Assembly: GCA_009617715.1 (NCBI GenBank)
Contig: VTFK01000526.1
Location: 186,001 to 250,000 of the forward strand
DNA from: Plectrocnemia conspersa
Lineage: Eukaryota > Arthropoda > Insecta > Trichoptera > Polycentropodidae
DNA length: 64,000 nucleotides
Reading direction: 5' to 3'
Shown here: positions 1-15,239 of the stretch, one piece after another
How positions within the stretch are numbered: the stretch's first letter is position 1
Layout of the letters: each line of letters opens with the position of its first letter
The notes under the pieces: model-generated
Told to the model about the DNA's origin: nothing
What the model saw: only the letters and a program-made list of their open reading frames with translations
Database searches by the model: none
Program-made: the position numbers and the translations under genes

Positions 1-369
1 TTGAGGGTATCGAAATTGTAAAATATTTTTTCAAGTTGATGTCAGATTTTCAAGTTTCAGACATATTTTTATGTATGCTTAAGCTACAACTTATTTTAAT
101 CATGTAACGATGTAGCTTAATGATTTGTTAACCAAATTTTCGGAGATGCAAAGCTTTTTGATTCAGAAACACGGTGCTTAACTTGTAAATATATATATAT
201 ATATATTTAGACAAATAGACAAATTTTAGGGCCGGCAAAAAATATTTTTATTTATTGGAGTGGCATTTTATGACCACTCGAGCATTTGTTAACTCGTTGT
301 TTATTGTTTTCACCTATTAAACTTCGCTCTTAATAATTCGTGGATATATATTTTTAGCGTATTAAGTTT
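1..369. other. AT-rich sequence, no gene seen
   Basis: No long open frame or splice-bounded exon. A short TA run lies near 190-206. The right end leads into a degraded MITE end at 370-452. Confidence 0.5.
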
Positions 370-452
370 AAGAATCGCGAAAATGCCGCCCCTAAGCAAG
401 TGCCGCCCGTGGCACACCTCCCCTCCCCCACCCCTTAGCTACTCCACTGCCT
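370..452. mobile_element. Degraded end of a hAT-type MITE
   Basis: This stretch matches the right end of the complete MITE at 56558-56821: both have a GCCGCCC(C)(T/C)AAGCAAGTGCCGCCC block followed by a C-rich run and a terminal TAGCTAC(T/G)CCACT. No matching left end or target-site duplication was found, so only the right terminus survives or the left side has diverged. Confidence 0.55.
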
Positions 453-3400
453 TTAGGTATGTATACATACCATAATTATACAACTTTATGTGAACGTGAC
501 TATTATTTTTGCACAAATATGAAATATAAACACAAATAAATTAATGTATATATGAAACATCCCTGACACATAGATTCAAATCATTAAACAAATATCAATT
601 ATAAGCAAAAATAATATCCTTGACACAATACAAAAGCAATTTTTTTTTATATTTTTCATAAATAATATATCTGTGATTATAGGTTATGTTTTTTTTATTA
701 CAATTGGGTCATTATATCATTATTATATATCCATTAATAATATCCAGTTTTTGAAAATAGCTTGAAATGTTAAAATAAGTACCATTTTATAGTTAGAATG
801 CTATGCTACTTGTATGAAAAAAACATAGTAGTGCTCCGGGAAATACAATTTTTTAGTTTAGTGGTCCTTGAGTTCTGAAAGCTTGGCAACCGCTGCTCTC
901 AGTTAAATACATACCGATATTTCTGAATAAATAAATTTTACAAAATTCTAATACATGCACACTTATACTATACTACAAAGAATATATTATTTAGTTTAAG
1001 GACTATTGCATTTACGTATGGCAAAAATTTGCTCACCATAATCGAGCGTTGAAAATTACGATGCAGAAAAATAGTTATATTTGCCATTATGAATGGCGGT
1101 TGGAAAAATATTATGATCCAGTTGATTGGCGTATATTCATATTATATTTTTTTCTAAAAGCAGCAGAAAAGCGGGTTTTATATAAAATGGAAATAAAAAA
1201 TGTCGATTCCAATAGCTAAAGCTGTCAAAGTAAAGAAACGTACGACAGTATGTCTTTATTGATTTCCAATGAAATATTTGTGGCGACTTTAACGCTATTG
1301 CCTTATTGCTATGTTTATAAGTTGTATATACAAATTATTGATACTTTTTATATCTGAGCAAAAGATTTCGCATTTAATGTCTTATAGGACATATTTATAC
1401 ACGTAAAGTTTGGTTGGAATTTTGAAAGCTCTATCATTATGATTGATTTCCGTCTGTTTAAATAATATAAAAAAAATAATTTAGCAGCTGTTGATTTAAA
1501 TAATATACCAATTTATTATTTTTTACGTGAAAACTGTTAGCAACAGATATATTTATATCATAGTATATCCAATACAATAATAATATCACCATAGAATCAG
1601 TAAAATCATATCAAAAAAGTATTATTGATAATTTAAAATAACAAGCACAATATGCACTTAGTATAGGTCATTGCATCTCACTGATAAATGTCTGGACCTG
1701 AGTGAATATGCTGAAGGCCGTAACAGAATCTATTAAGTTGTGATACTATCAATAAAAATTCCAGTCTGATTAGTCATTTGTCATTTGAAATTATATTATA
1801 AACTAATGTTTCAATTTCTAAAACTAGATTATTTATGTAAGGTATTGTTACACATGCGCTGTTAACGCCTCGGGCTAACGCCTGTCACGATACGGCACTA
1901 AATCAATACGAAGAAAAATCATGCGTTCAAATCTGGCAAAAGTCTAAAATTATTAATTATAATTATAATTATAATTACATAAATTGATTATGAAAATTAA
2001 TTTACGATTAGTGCGATGTATTGTTACAATTTGTAATATACATACACATGTAGTATAAACAACAATATTAGTAGAAAATTTAAGGAATTGTCACAGGAAA
2101 GCATATTATAATCCATCTATCGATGAAACGCTATGCTAGAATTTCTACTGTAATTTTTCCTGTATATAAGGTGAAAGGAAATATCTACACTGTAATCCAT
2201 TTCCTAGTAAACGTAATGTGTTAATCTTAGAAAGTAAGTCACCTATCGTTTTTTTCGAGGGTTCTTCCGTTTTAAATCACCCTGGAACTCCGTAGTTTTC
2301 GAGTTGCGGCTTTGGGTTTTAATTGTTTTTATCTTCGAAGCTTTGCTTTTTAAATCGGCGGCAATAAATATGATAAACCTAGTATGTACGCTTTTCCGCA
2401 ACAAGCAGCCTAGTAATTGATCAAAGGGAGCAATGCTTTATAGTATTATTAATATTCCACCCGTTGAAAAATTATTGGGGAGTATATTCAAATAGTATTA
2501 TTCAATAACAATGAAAACAAATGAAACATATTTTATATTTACACATAATACATTAAACATAAGAATAAATATTTTAAATAGAATAATATAATTCTGAATA
2601 TTTTTGAACGGCTTTCAAATATCTTTTGTTTTATTTTATAAAATACGCCACGTTGGAATAATATTGTTTTATTTTATAAAATCAGACAGTATGTTGTTAT
2701 ATATTAATAGACACACTATGCAAAGTATATTAAATATAAAATTAAAAAATATTATTTAATCATATTTGCATACGAATATATATGTGTATAAATATATATG
2801 TACTCTGGTTTATGTAAGAATGAATTAATATAGGTGCACACGGTGGCACCGTCCATTCCCTCGCAATAATAACAATTGCATGTGATAGTGCAGTAAAAGG
2901 CGCAGTTAAAAAATTGTCCTCACTGATTCATTCTTAAACTAACTAGAGTATCGGTGCTCTTTTTTAGTTCAAATTAAATAACTAAATGGATATTATAAAA
3001 AATATCAGTGTCGTTTAACTATTATTTTTGATGCTGAAATTTTGGGCTCCAAATTAAAAGTCAGTGCTAGTTATCCTATCATATTTTCAAAATAAAATAA
3101 TATGTTTTTAATCTATCAAATATTAAAAATAAAATATTATATTTAGTGTAAAATCTGATTTTCTTTGCGAGTCGCAAAAAATACTTTAGAGTCGTCTCGA
3201 AGATCTAGTTTAACTCTTAATCAGATTAGAATTTAGGCTGAACTTTAGCGTATTTCAATTCGAATGCGAAGTTAAGATATAGTATATTTTTATTGGACCG
3301 TTTCGTCTTGTATATAATAAAGGAAAGGGGTAAATGATCCAACTCTCCTTCAAATCTTTGTTTTTATTTGTTAAACATATTATTTAAAAAAAGTCGTAAG

Positions 3401-3480
3401 ATCAAGACTCGAAATACAGAGACCATGAGTTCGGGCCCGAACAGAAAACTCAAATTTTTATTTATAAAAATGCGCTACTA
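453..3480. other. AT-rich intergenic DNA
   Basis: No supported gene. A short ATAATT tandem run sits at about 1948-1978. A segment at 860-896 (a GGCAACCGCTGCTCT block) resembles one at 43060-43075 and may be a transposon end. Everything else is low-complexity A/T sequence with frequent stops in all frames. Confidence 0.5.
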
Positions 3481-3495
3481 TTGAAAACACACAAT

Positions 3496-3692
<197 letters not shown>

Positions 3693-3766
3693 AAGTTGGT
3701 ACTGATTTAGCCGGTTGTAATGCCTGTTAGATAACAACAGAAAATTTAAACTTTAGTATCTGATGT

Positions 3767-3814
3767 CACTATGTTTTAAAAATATGACAGACATCATATT
3801 TTTAAAACATAGTG
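3767..3814. repeat. Perfect 21-bp inverted repeat (hairpin)
   Basis: Arms 3767-3787 and 3794-3814 are exact reverse complements, beginning CACTATG, separated by the 6-nt loop CAGACA. It lies between the TA array and a family-B repeat. Confidence 0.9.
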
Positions 3815-3824
3815 TAATATCGAA

Positions 3825-4810
3825 GTGCAGACAAACTATGGAGCAATATGCGAAATACGATATCTCTCTGTGCTTATTTTTTTGCATATTTTCCCTGAGA
3901 GATGAGTTGGTTTAATTTGTATTTTGGACTTGACTTTAGTTAATTCGTGTAGGATAGGATTGGGTTTGAACACCAAATGGACGTTTCACAACTGTCACAA
4001 ATTGAGATTTATTGACATTTTAGAGCAGCATTTAATTTCATTAGCACATTATATTTTCGCTAGTAGAAATATGTATCTACTGGTTAAAATTTATTTGGAC
4101 TTCACAAGTGAAATATAAAATTTACTTAAAAATATACAATCACTGTAACATTTATATCGTATGTAAATAATTAATGATTATTATTTACTAACACCTGCCA
4201 GATAAATTATATTTTCCCTGAAAAAAATATATATTTACCGGTGAAAACGTTTTCCAATATGATTTCACTTTAAAGAAATATTTAAAAAAATACTTTTGAG
4301 ATAGATTCGAGAATGTTTTTTTTAGATTTCTTTGAAGGATAACCCGAAAATTTCTGGTTTAGAATCATAAACGTCATTTTAGCTTTTTCCAGAGTGTGAT
4401 AGGGAGGTGGGGGGGGGGCAAAAGTTGTGCAATCAGTGTTTTTTTAATACTTCGATTTCATTCAAATTTATATTATTTCAATGCAATGCATTTTTATATA
4501 AATTAGAATTTCATTAAATAAAATGCATCTTTATGACTGAAGATCTAATAACTGCATCTGAAAAATTGTTAGAGATAATTCTACAATAATGTCAAATAAA
4601 CATAAATTTAAACATAAAAATTTTGAAATTGTCGTTATAAATTAGTAATTTCTTGCGCAAATTTAGTAAAATGTTTTTTTGTAACTTTTTTATTATATTT
4701 TCATTTCATTAAGATTCACATTATTTGCTTAAACATATTTACCTGGCCAAATTCATGGGGGGGGGGATTAAATGATCTCACCTGACCCTCCAAATGACGT
4801 CCCTGATTGA
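3825..4810 (+). mobile_element. Family-B interspersed repeat, copy 1
   Basis: This non-coding repeat shares several ordered blocks with 36748-38100: a GAGCAATATGCGA block, a GAGAGATGAGTTGG block, a GGTTTGAAC block next to CAACTGTCA, a TTTTCGCTAGTAG block, and a downstream AATTTCTGGTTT block followed by a poly-G stretch. It ends near the AATGACGTCCCTGATT region at about 4790-4806. Similar blocks occur at 43335-43640 and, inverted, at 56325-56555 and 60955-61720. No transposase reading frame is visible, so the class is unknown; a non-autonomous DNA transposon is the simplest guess. Confidence 0.6.
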
Positions 4811-7800
4811 GAGTGGAGTGTAACAAGTAGGAAATATTAGGTTTAGTTATTCAAAATATCAGTTACATATTGATTTGCAAGCTTACGACATTGCTAGTTT
4901 TTTTCTAATTGTAAGAAAACATTTTTTTCACACTTACGTCAGTTTCCATAATGATGTATCTTTTATCGTTTAAATTGAGGACAACAGACGTTGTCAAAAA
5001 ACATAATTTGTCTTCTAATAAGTTTTGAAACGTTGGTTGTGTATATTTTATCGAAATACTAATTAGCGATTGTATGACAAGCGCTTAGTAGTCTATTCGC
5101 GAGTAAAAGTTTCACTGCTAGATGAAAATAGGCGTAAAAAGTGGACGTAGATATTGACAAAACTCTCGAGATCCCATTCATGGACGGTGTTATTATTTTT
5201 TCCATTGTCGGCTCTGCAAACATTTGCGAAAATATTTGAATGTATAAAGAATTAGAAAGTGCAGTCCGAAAAGTCAAGCAATGGAAAACGTCAAATGAGT
5301 GGAAATAATTGCGTACCCCTCGTTTGAAACTCGCATGTGGATATCGGTATTTTTTATTATACGTACGTGTTATACGTAGAGGTCTGAATGGTGTAGTGAG
5401 TGGGGTCGTTCGCGTGCGCCTGTTTACCTTGCTCGCGTTACGACACCGACCCGAAGTGGAGCTACGACCTGCGAATGACGCTACTGATACCTTTTCAGAA
5501 ATGCAATTCTGAAAATATGCTTTTAAAATAATTAAAATTGAAGGCTATTAGTGTTTGTCTTCTATTCTCCTAGAATAAGTATCTTCGTGTTCATCGTATG
5601 GTTGTTCTATAATTAAGATAATTATTTATATGAACATTAGCTTAGCACAATATGAAATTTAAAAAAGCAAATTAATCGCTTCAAATACCCATATATGTAA
5701 TTATTACTGTATATACCACACAATACAATTTGGAAAGCTATTATGAAATAATGTTTCGGCAAAAGCGCGGTCGATAAAATGCACAGTAAATTTAAATGTT
5801 CGGACGCAAAAATTATTATAGATTTTTCTCAGTATTGTATCAGACTCAGGGTGTTGTCACAATAACACGTTACATTCAATTATTATTATATACACGTGTA
5901 ATTTATTAATAGAATTATATGTAATTACTATTTTATACATGTGAATGCGATAATAATTTCATTACGTTTTAATTATAAGTACGATATAATTAAATAAATA
6001 AATCAATCGGTCGCTAGAGCTACAATATCATACAGTCGTATTATTCACGGAGCATCCCTACTCACCCCGTTGTTCCTTGACATTTTTTCATCTGCGCTAC
6101 GGATGCAAAAAAGTATTTTATTTACAGCTGACAAATATGGAGTTAGCCAATTTATATTTATGACCTTGGAAAACAGGTATTAACTGCAGGACTCGTTAAT
6201 TGATATAAACTAGTTTATATTATATAATATGACTAAAAAATAATAAAAACATATTATTTGACTGTTCCCCCGAATAATTGTCAATACGTGCCGTTAGCAC
6301 CCGTTCATATCGCAACGGTAGTTTTTTAACAGCAATAATAATAATAATAATAATTATTTGCTAAAATGTGTTTGTTTGCGTTAGTGGAGCGATTATTTTT
6401 TGGCATTTGCGTTACGAAACGAGTGCAATTTAAACGTAAATTTATTCAATATATTTTTATGGAATACATTATATCGCATTGGCTGTGACGTAAAAATATC
6501 TTCCCCCCGTGGCAACTTTCAAAAGTGACCACGCCCACCGCTTTGCTCTCGATTCGCGAGTCTACCTCTCCAGATGCACGTACCGCTCCGGTTGACGCTT
6601 TTCCGGAAGCTTCTTCGCCGGATTCGGTCTGCGGTTGCGAGATAACTGGTTATCCCGGTTCGCAACAAGCCCTTTCGGTCCAAGATTAAAATAGAAACTC
6701 TATCGTCCTTGGCGAGTAACTGGGTCGGGCGAGTAGACACTTTACCGATAAGAAGAAAACTATACACATAATAAAAAGCAAACCAGTTTGTTACGAATCG
6801 CCTTCTCGTAAAATTAAATTGCAGGCAATAAACGAAAGATTCATAATTTAATGGATAGCTATATAATTTGTTTATTTTATAGACGAAGCCTTGAATCTTC
6901 TAAAATTAAAACACTATATTTCCGATAGTGTGACTATAAACTGAAAAATCACTGGACCTATATCATAGTAATTAAACCGATTGCAACTCGTAGATGCGAA
7001 ACGTGGAGAATGTAGCGTTACGTCACGTTCGAGAGAAAGGTCCTGAGATCTTCTTGCAACGTTGTTAACAACAAAAATGCAACAAGATATGTCTCTCTCG
7101 TGTAGCTAGAATATGTTGAATGGAAAAAATGTGGGTGAGCAATAAACCGATTAGAAGACTGCGATTGAGCTAGGGAATAGTGTTGTTAGATTTGAATATA
7201 AAGCTTAGAACGAATCTTGCCTGTTAGATAAATGAATTAGTAAGAAAGTAAACTTTAGCTTTCACTGGAAAAAGTGCCAATAAAATAACACTATGTAAGC
7301 TGTACTGTCATCAGTTTTTTCCGCATTAAATTAACATTGATTTAACTATATACTATTGCGTGCATAAGTAACGACCGTATTTTTATTATATAATAATAAA
7401 ATACACTTAAAACATATTTTAATTATCGTTCTTGTGTATAATTGCCGTCTTCTTTGATATCTGCTTCTCGTTTGACGGGTAAAAAAGTTACGTTTAATCA
7501 ACGCGATCCACGCTATGACATTAGTACAGAATTCCTCCAAACCGTCATAGAGTTTGCGTCTGCTAATTTTAGAACGTTAGTTTGTAAGTTCATAAGTAGC
7601 TAGCAATGTCGGGTGCTCGAGCCTATTCCTTGAACTTCAAATCGTGAATGGCATAGGCCTTCATAGCAGACCACCATCACTTTGTGTATTCAATTTTAAT
7701 ACAGCTTCAGTGAACCATATTAAAAAGGCTACAAATTAGTCGTGCTTTCTTTGCTGGTCATGTTGCCATATATTATAGTAAATTTATTTACTGCACGTAA

Positions 7801-10800
7801 CATTTTTTATTGTTTGTTTTTGTTATCTCCAATTTCATCTGAAACTGCAGTCACTTAATACATATTATGGTAGGCGATTAAATTTAAAACATTGAATATA
7901 ATTTAAAAATATTTTTATTTATTTCACAGGCATATATTTCGAGCTATATAATTGTTTTTTAAAATAAACATATTACTATATGTTGGGTTTTAAGCTTAAA
8001 AAAAGTGGTAATGTAGTGTGCATTCTCAGAAAAATTATCTCTTTATCCTCACATAGCAATTTGTCTACTTTTCAAAACTGCTTTCCATTTTTAGAAAAAA
8101 AAGATTTCAATAATATAAAAAATCACTTCTGATAATATACATAATTATAAGTTAAAACAATTAAAAAAACACTAGCACTTTGTTAAAAAAAACTGCACAC
8201 AAAAACTATAGAAAATATAGAAACGCATCAGGTACGACCAAAAAAATATGTAATTAAAACTAAATTTATTCATTGAGGTACTGTGATAAAAATATCGGTC
8301 ACATGTTCTTTCACATGGGGCAACACTGATTCGCAAAGTTTGCCTGCAAGTGTCATGATGAAAATAAAAAGACAATATATAAAACCCAAATCTCATAATA
8401 TTTTTACTTTTCTCCAGGGATGGAAATATATTTTCTGCAATTATTTTTTAAAAACCCCCCCCCCAAGTCTCATTAAACGCTCAAAAAACGGTTGACGTCA
8501 AGTGATCATACAAACGACCGACTTAAAAACTTGTTTTTTTAATATTTGCTCATAATTAAACCAACTTCAACGGAAAGCGAGCGAGTGCTATCAACAGCAG
8601 GAATAGTCACTACAAAAAATAAAAATTATTTGATTCGTCCCTAAATGTCTCGGTGTCTTAAAAACCTATTTTTCTCAGCCGCAATAAAATATGTATTCAT
8701 ATTATTATTTGGCTAAATTAATCATTTCGATGGCTTAAAGTGTAAATTTTCTAATTCCACTTTTGGGTGAAAATTACTTAACAATGCCATCTTGTACCTT
8801 TAATCAAAATACATATGCTCAAAAAATTTCTATCTATTATATTACAAACTTGAGATATTGTTTAATTTTTCTATTTTTATGTTGACTATTTAGTTTTTTA
8901 TTTCTCTTGTAAAGTTGTCAAGTATGAAGCTAGAAATTTTACTTTGTATTTTTCCTTAAAATTATTATAATTTGAAAAAATATATCAGAGATTCTCCCAC
9001 GGAAAAGTTGCCTAATTTTGCGATACATGAATACGTTTCAAGTTAGCAAAATTCTAAAACATTGTCATAAATAACTTTTAAACCTTTTCCACGAGGAAAT
9101 TCTAATTGATATTCCATTCGCACAGCGTTGATCTTATCTACGCATGTTCAGTTATTTCTCATCCATACACTGCCAGCATATAAATTCACTTTCGGTTTAC
9201 TATTCGTGTAAAACAAATTGAAAATTGTATCTAAATATCGCCGCAAGGTCGGACGTTTAAAAAATGATTATTGCAATTAACAGTCGTAAGTATTTACGAT
9301 TAGGCTAAAATAGGCTAAGATCGTCGAGTGTAAGAATCGAGGCGATTATATCGACAATGGCGTGATGTTCGGTCATTGTTTCGATGTCGGTCAATGAACA
9401 CTAGTCATAATTCCAATATAAATATATAATATTAATTGACGGAAGTCACGCCATCGGATGAAACGGAAAGCGCGCAGGACGATTGGAGGACGAGGTGCGA
9501 AAGCTGCTTCTGTGTTTTTTCCGCACAAAAATAATTTCGAAGAAAAATAAGGAAGTCATCTCCAATTTCACACTCCAGTTGGAGCACGCGAGAAACTATC
9601 GCACGTACTTTACGTAACTTGGATAGATCGTAACAAATCGTGAACGCGTCTTCGCATCCGCGATGCGTTGCCCAACGTCGGTTATAAATATTAGCGAATT
9701 AAGACCGACATTCCAACGAGTATCGTAAAATAAATAGATAAGTAGTTATGCAAATAGAATGCGTCACGCTAGTGCCAAAGGTTAGCTATTATGTGTCCGA
9801 TTGACGTTCCGTTAAAATTAATTGTAATAAAAAATGTGTAAAAAAATCGATTAGGTATTTTTAATGAGTTAAATCCGCTTATTATACTATGAAATGTGTT
9901 CAGATAAAGCAAATGAGCTTCGAGTCAATAAATACTGAATAAATAGATTTTGTGAAATTAGCATAATAATCTCTTAATCGCACGGATGATTAACTAAAGT
10001 CGCGCAATATACCACTGCTTAACTTAAAAAATTGCATAGTATAATCCAATAACCTGCACGATACGCATGCTTTATATTATATTTTAATTATTGTACGAAC
10101 CATTGATATTTCTATATGTATATGAGATTCATCCAGAATCTATGTATGTAGATTTTCAAACTCGAGTTAATTTTTGTCGATTCAAAGGCGACGGTTTGAC
10201 TACACAAAATTTGAAGTGAAAAGTCTTGAAGGTCTACGTTTGATTTGATACGTCTGTTAAATTTGACGCGAGCTCCACTGGTTGCGAGCACAGGGCTGAA
10301 TTCTCGTATATTTACAAATTTAAAGTGAGGAAAAATTAATAAAGTGTAATTTAATTTATGATTTTGCTGTCCTTTTATTAATACTACTGGTTTATTTTTT
10401 TATTATTATAAAAAAATCATTACATCCGTATGTTTGCTTAAAACTGGCAAAAGTGAAATAAATTTTACAGGCTTTTTGGACGTTTTTTTGTTGTTAAATA
10501 AATATAAAATATTCCCATTTATATTTTATTATATACAGAAAATTATAAATCTAATCTGTGATGATCGTTCGCAATTAAAATTATATAATAATCACCAACT
10601 CAGTTACGATAGAAATTTGAAAACTTTTAGGTCCGTATGGGATTTGAACACATGTGCTGGACATATCGAGCTGGTTAACACTACAATAAATCTGGTTTTT
10701 AAAGTGTTAATTGTGCCAGAAACGAAAGTTTAGCGTCATATCGCAAATATACTGTACTTCTTTTTTCTAGAAAAAAATCAAGTAATCTGTCGCATTTGTG

Positions 10801-13800
10801 AAATTAAATACAATGTATTGTTTAAGGACCGGAGTGGGCAAAACGTTAATCGCGGTGGAGCACCTACGCATTTTAATGTGACCGTCTGTGAGATTTCATA
10901 ACTTTAGAGTTGTCTTTAGTTGTCTTGTTACCTTAATGTGTTATCTGATCGAAGCAACTTATCGCTATATCATAGAGGTATTCTTTACCATACAAAAGTC
11001 TTGTTCGCTATATGTTTCGTTAAAACATTCTCCTAACATTTCTTTAAAAATCTATTATTCAATACAGATGGATAGGTCACTACACTTTAATACTTCATTA
11101 AGTAAGTATATAGCGTGACTAATACTGATATAAAGTAATTTGCTCACTATCTGATCAAATTACCTTTTCAATAAACACAACTCGTAGTTTTAACTACCCG
11201 TTGATATATTAAAATTAAAATATTTACTTTTAGATTTGGGGTCAAATAGGTGTGACGTTGCATTCAACATTTATTTTATAAATATAGATAAATTAATGTA
11301 TTCGCCTTTTTTTCTTACATTTGCATAAATGTATAACTTTTTATAAATTAATGATAATTTCACTACTCTTTCTGTGTTTGTTAACAGTAGTCGTATCAAT
11401 GATGTTAATTAGTAACGAGATATTTTTTGTTTCGATATATTCAACCCTAAATCAATAATGACAGTGGAGAGAAAATAATATCAGTTAAGATATATTATGC
11501 TTTTGAGTTTCATCTCGATTGTAATGCGACAATAGCAGTTAAAAGCATCTGTAATGCAATAGGCAGGGATGCCATTAAATTTGAAAATATTGTTTCGGTA
11601 ATTTTGTTTTTGAATATCTACGTAAGAGAAAGGTTGTTAGTGAAGATTTAGGGCTGCCATCAAAGCAAGTACAAGATAAACGATACAAAAGCTAATACAA
11701 AAGCTCAAGGTTTCGCCTTTGTCGATATCTCATAAATTGTTTACTAGAACATCTCGCGCAGCGAATCTCAATATGCCAGTAATGATTTATTTTAGAACTG
11801 AAAGATTTATTTTTAAGTCGAATTGTTACTGAACATGAGAAGTGGATATTATAATAATGTTATGCGTTTATGCATTATTATGATAATGTTATGCGTTTTG
11901 TGGGATATGAATGGCATAATTAATTATGAGTTATTGGATTAAAAGGCAGATAATTACGACAGACACCTAGTGTGCTTAGCTAATTCACTTAAAAGCGACT
12001 CAGACCATAAAAATCGACCACCGTACATGTACGGCGATACTCCTCAAAAGTTTAAGAATCATAAAAGAGCGATAGTCTCGGGACGGATGTGCTAATAGGT
12101 GGTCCGTGAAGTCGCAAAATCTCTCTTCCATTGTTAGGCATTACATCGAGAAGAGTTTTATTTTCACTTGTTTAGAATGGTCATTAAAATGCCCTCTAAA
12201 TTAATTGTGCATGTAGTTGAAACACTCACATTAGGATTAAATTAAAATTGTTGTTTTTAGGGATAACCAAACTTTTAGTCTATGGTGGAAATTTAAATAT
12301 TTTTTTTATTTAATGTAAATGATATTATAAAATACGTTTTGTGAAATATTCAATATGTAAGTGATCCATTAAGGTGTTATTAGTACGTTTGCACCGCCGT
12401 TGCTGGTTGTCTCAAGGCTTTTGTAGTGATTCAATAACCGTGACTATACTGTATTATATTAAATGTCTGAAGCAAAGTATAGATAGTCTTGAAATATATA
12501 CTATCTTCGTCGTGCAAATAAGAAATATTTTTACATTTCATTCTTTCGTCCTATGGACTAGTTATGCTTGACACTATTTACAAAAAAATAGTTTATAAAT
12601 CCTTTTCTGGGTGCAGCAGCATCACCGGAATTTGTCATTTAAATTGCATCGCATCTTTTGTGCGACTTTTTGCCTTTGATTTAAATTAATTATTGCATAG
12701 TTACTTTTTCAAATATTATAAAAAAAATGCACTATTCATTTTTTCCATAATATACACATTGCTGTTATTATCATTTTACATTAAAGTTTGACGTTAAGTG
12801 AAGTTATATTTGTGGACTATTACAGAAGCCTTCTGATTTATGTACTATATTTAATACTAGAACTAGAGAAATTTGAAAGATAGTTAGGTATAAGAAAACG
12901 AGTACGGCCAGGGGAATTATGTACGGAGGTGTGAATTTGTATAATAATATTTCCTAAATGGAATAAAAAAAAAACACCTTCGCGCATTAAGAAATAAATA
13001 ATAACATTAAGGTTTTGTTTTTGTTTGGTTGAAATTTGTTTTGGTGTAAAAATTAGCTATTAAGCCTAAATAAATTAATAATATGAAAATATCAAAACAA
13101 TGAACTTCTCGAACACGAGTATATTTATGTTAATCTGAATTTTGGGCAATATCATATAAAAAATAAACTTTGGACTTTAAAAGAGGGAACCAATTATTGT
13201 AATACATTTGTACTCGGCGTCTAAAAATATATCTACATAAATTGATGATTTCGTAACCGATTTTTTGTCGTCTATCAGTATAATCTACCGAGCAATGTAT
13301 TATGTTAAAATTATAGAAATATACTTTTAGTTTCTTCTAATCGATTGAGTGTATTCAGTTTTTTTTACATATATTAGTCTGTACAGTGTATTGGTTTGAT
13401 GTATAATTCTCTTTTCTTTCATCGGTGACAACATTTTTTACAATGCAATTGTATAAATTCCTTGTTTTTATACGATCGTTTTTAAAATAAGATTTATGTT
13501 AATTAAACGTAAGAAGTCCTAACTTTATTAAAATATAATACATTCTTCTTTGTATATGAGAAAAAATAGTAATATATTTTTGCTTTTATTACCATGTATT
13601 AATTAAAGCTAAATCGATCAAGAGTTAGTGTTCATCTCTATAATAAAGTACTTCCCAATTTTTGGCCTCGAGCGGATTAGCATACGCAATACTTTTTTGC
13701 TCAGTCGCGAACGGTTTAATCGATTTTCACACAGTGATGCGGAAAAGAGCGAATCATCGCATGTTAATAAAAAATTGTTTTCGATTGATAATTTTTTCGC

Positions 13801-15239
13801 AACACGGGAAGCGTCCTCCCGCAATTTTAAATTTTAGTGCCAATTTGCTTTCGCCACGTCATCAATCGATTTCGAGCGTTTTTCTCTCGCTGTACTTTGA
13901 TTTTGTATTTTTTACCTCACACAATCCGACAAGGCCTCTCTCTCTCTCTCTCTCGCTTGTAAATAATTAACACTTAAATGCCCGTGCGCGTTACCTTACC
14001 GCTTATGTGTGTAATTATTACAAGTCATTGTTATTTTATAAATAGGTATTATGCTTATCGACTCTCGAGGGAAATTATTAAAAACTTACTTGAACTATAA
14101 ATATATTATTACTTCTCTAACGATTGAGTAATTTTGCAACGAATACAGGACTCGAGGTAAACCTCCTACGCCTACGCTTATTTCTGATAAATTGTATTAT
14201 TAACGAAGCTTATTTAAAGATACTTTACCTAATGAAAAAGCAAGTTTAGTTATATATGACAAATAATGTAGCAGATTAATATATTATTTGTCAGAGCGAT
14301 GTCGAGTATACACAGTGACGGTAATAGGCATTTACTTTTGCAATTGTTGGAAAATGTTGCAGTGCAATGTGCAATTATCGATAAAAAATATTTCTTTATA
14401 ACAACGTTATTTATATCGGTTGCAGAAAATCATTCACGCGGATTTTCTCTACTTATTTCAAATAATTGTTTAATTTAATAATTAACTAAAAAAACGAAAG
14501 TTTGTTTTATTATTAATTAAATAACCGGTTTATCATATAGCAGATAATTGTATATGGTATTTAGTAAGTACAAAGTAATAACTGCTTAGCTTAAATATAA
14601 ATTCGCTAATGAAAGGATAATTAGAAGGCAAGCGACGAATCAAAAAACTATCCATAAATGGACTGAAGGTCTTAAGGTCTGTTACACATCACTCACATAT
14701 GATAATCGAAGTGATCTGCAGATAACTGACAATGTCAGAAATCGAACATACAAAGCGAGGCTATCTGCGGTTGCTTTGAAATTGAGTTTTTCGGTTAGTG
14801 TGTTAAAATTATAATTACGGTTGAAATAAACAACTTTAATACAGTGCCGTAACTAACGAACCCTTTCTGCAATGGACCTTGAAACTACATTTAAAATTGC
14901 ATAACATTTATTCAAAAAAATAAATAAATAATTAGTTGATTATTATATATTTTTTTTAATTTCTATCTACTCTTAAGAATAATAAGAAGTATATGAGTAA
15001 AGTAGATGAGTCAAATTTGCATATTCAAATTAAAAAACGCGTTGTATAAAAAATATTTTTGTAGTAATATTGACTATTCATAAAAATAATCGGAAACAGT
15101 AGCAATAATAGTTATTTAAATTAAAAATAAATACTAATAGTATTTAATATATATGAATCTCTAAAGTCGCGTAGACGCGTAAACCTGAGATGTTCATTAA
15201 ATAGTATTTAAAAAAAGTAGGGTCTTATTCTTCAAACTC
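4811..15239. other. AT-rich gene-poor stretch
   Basis: No splice-bounded coding exon was recognised. Somewhat more CpG-rich patches occur at about 6500-6760, 9460-9720 and 13620-13970; the last holds a short CT run at 13937-13954. A direct duplication (ATAATGTTATGCGTTT twice) lies at about 11852-11899. A C-run near 8454-8464 and a GGAGTGGGCAAAA block at about 10832 resemble worn transposon ends. The short open frames here lack coding character. Confidence 0.45.
10625..10715 (-). repeat. Possible tRNA-derived SINE fragment
   Basis: On the minus strand this contains GTGTTCAAATCCCAT, close to the B box of tRNA-type RNA polymerase III promoters, with a GTTAACCAGC stretch 5' of it. No cloverleaf could be drawn with confidence, so it is at most a worn tRNA-derived repeat. 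Confidence 0.25.

Noticed and set aside
5300..5510. SINE or tRNA-like sequence in a GC-richer patch
   Set aside because: An A-box-like string exists but no B box, and no second copy was seen.
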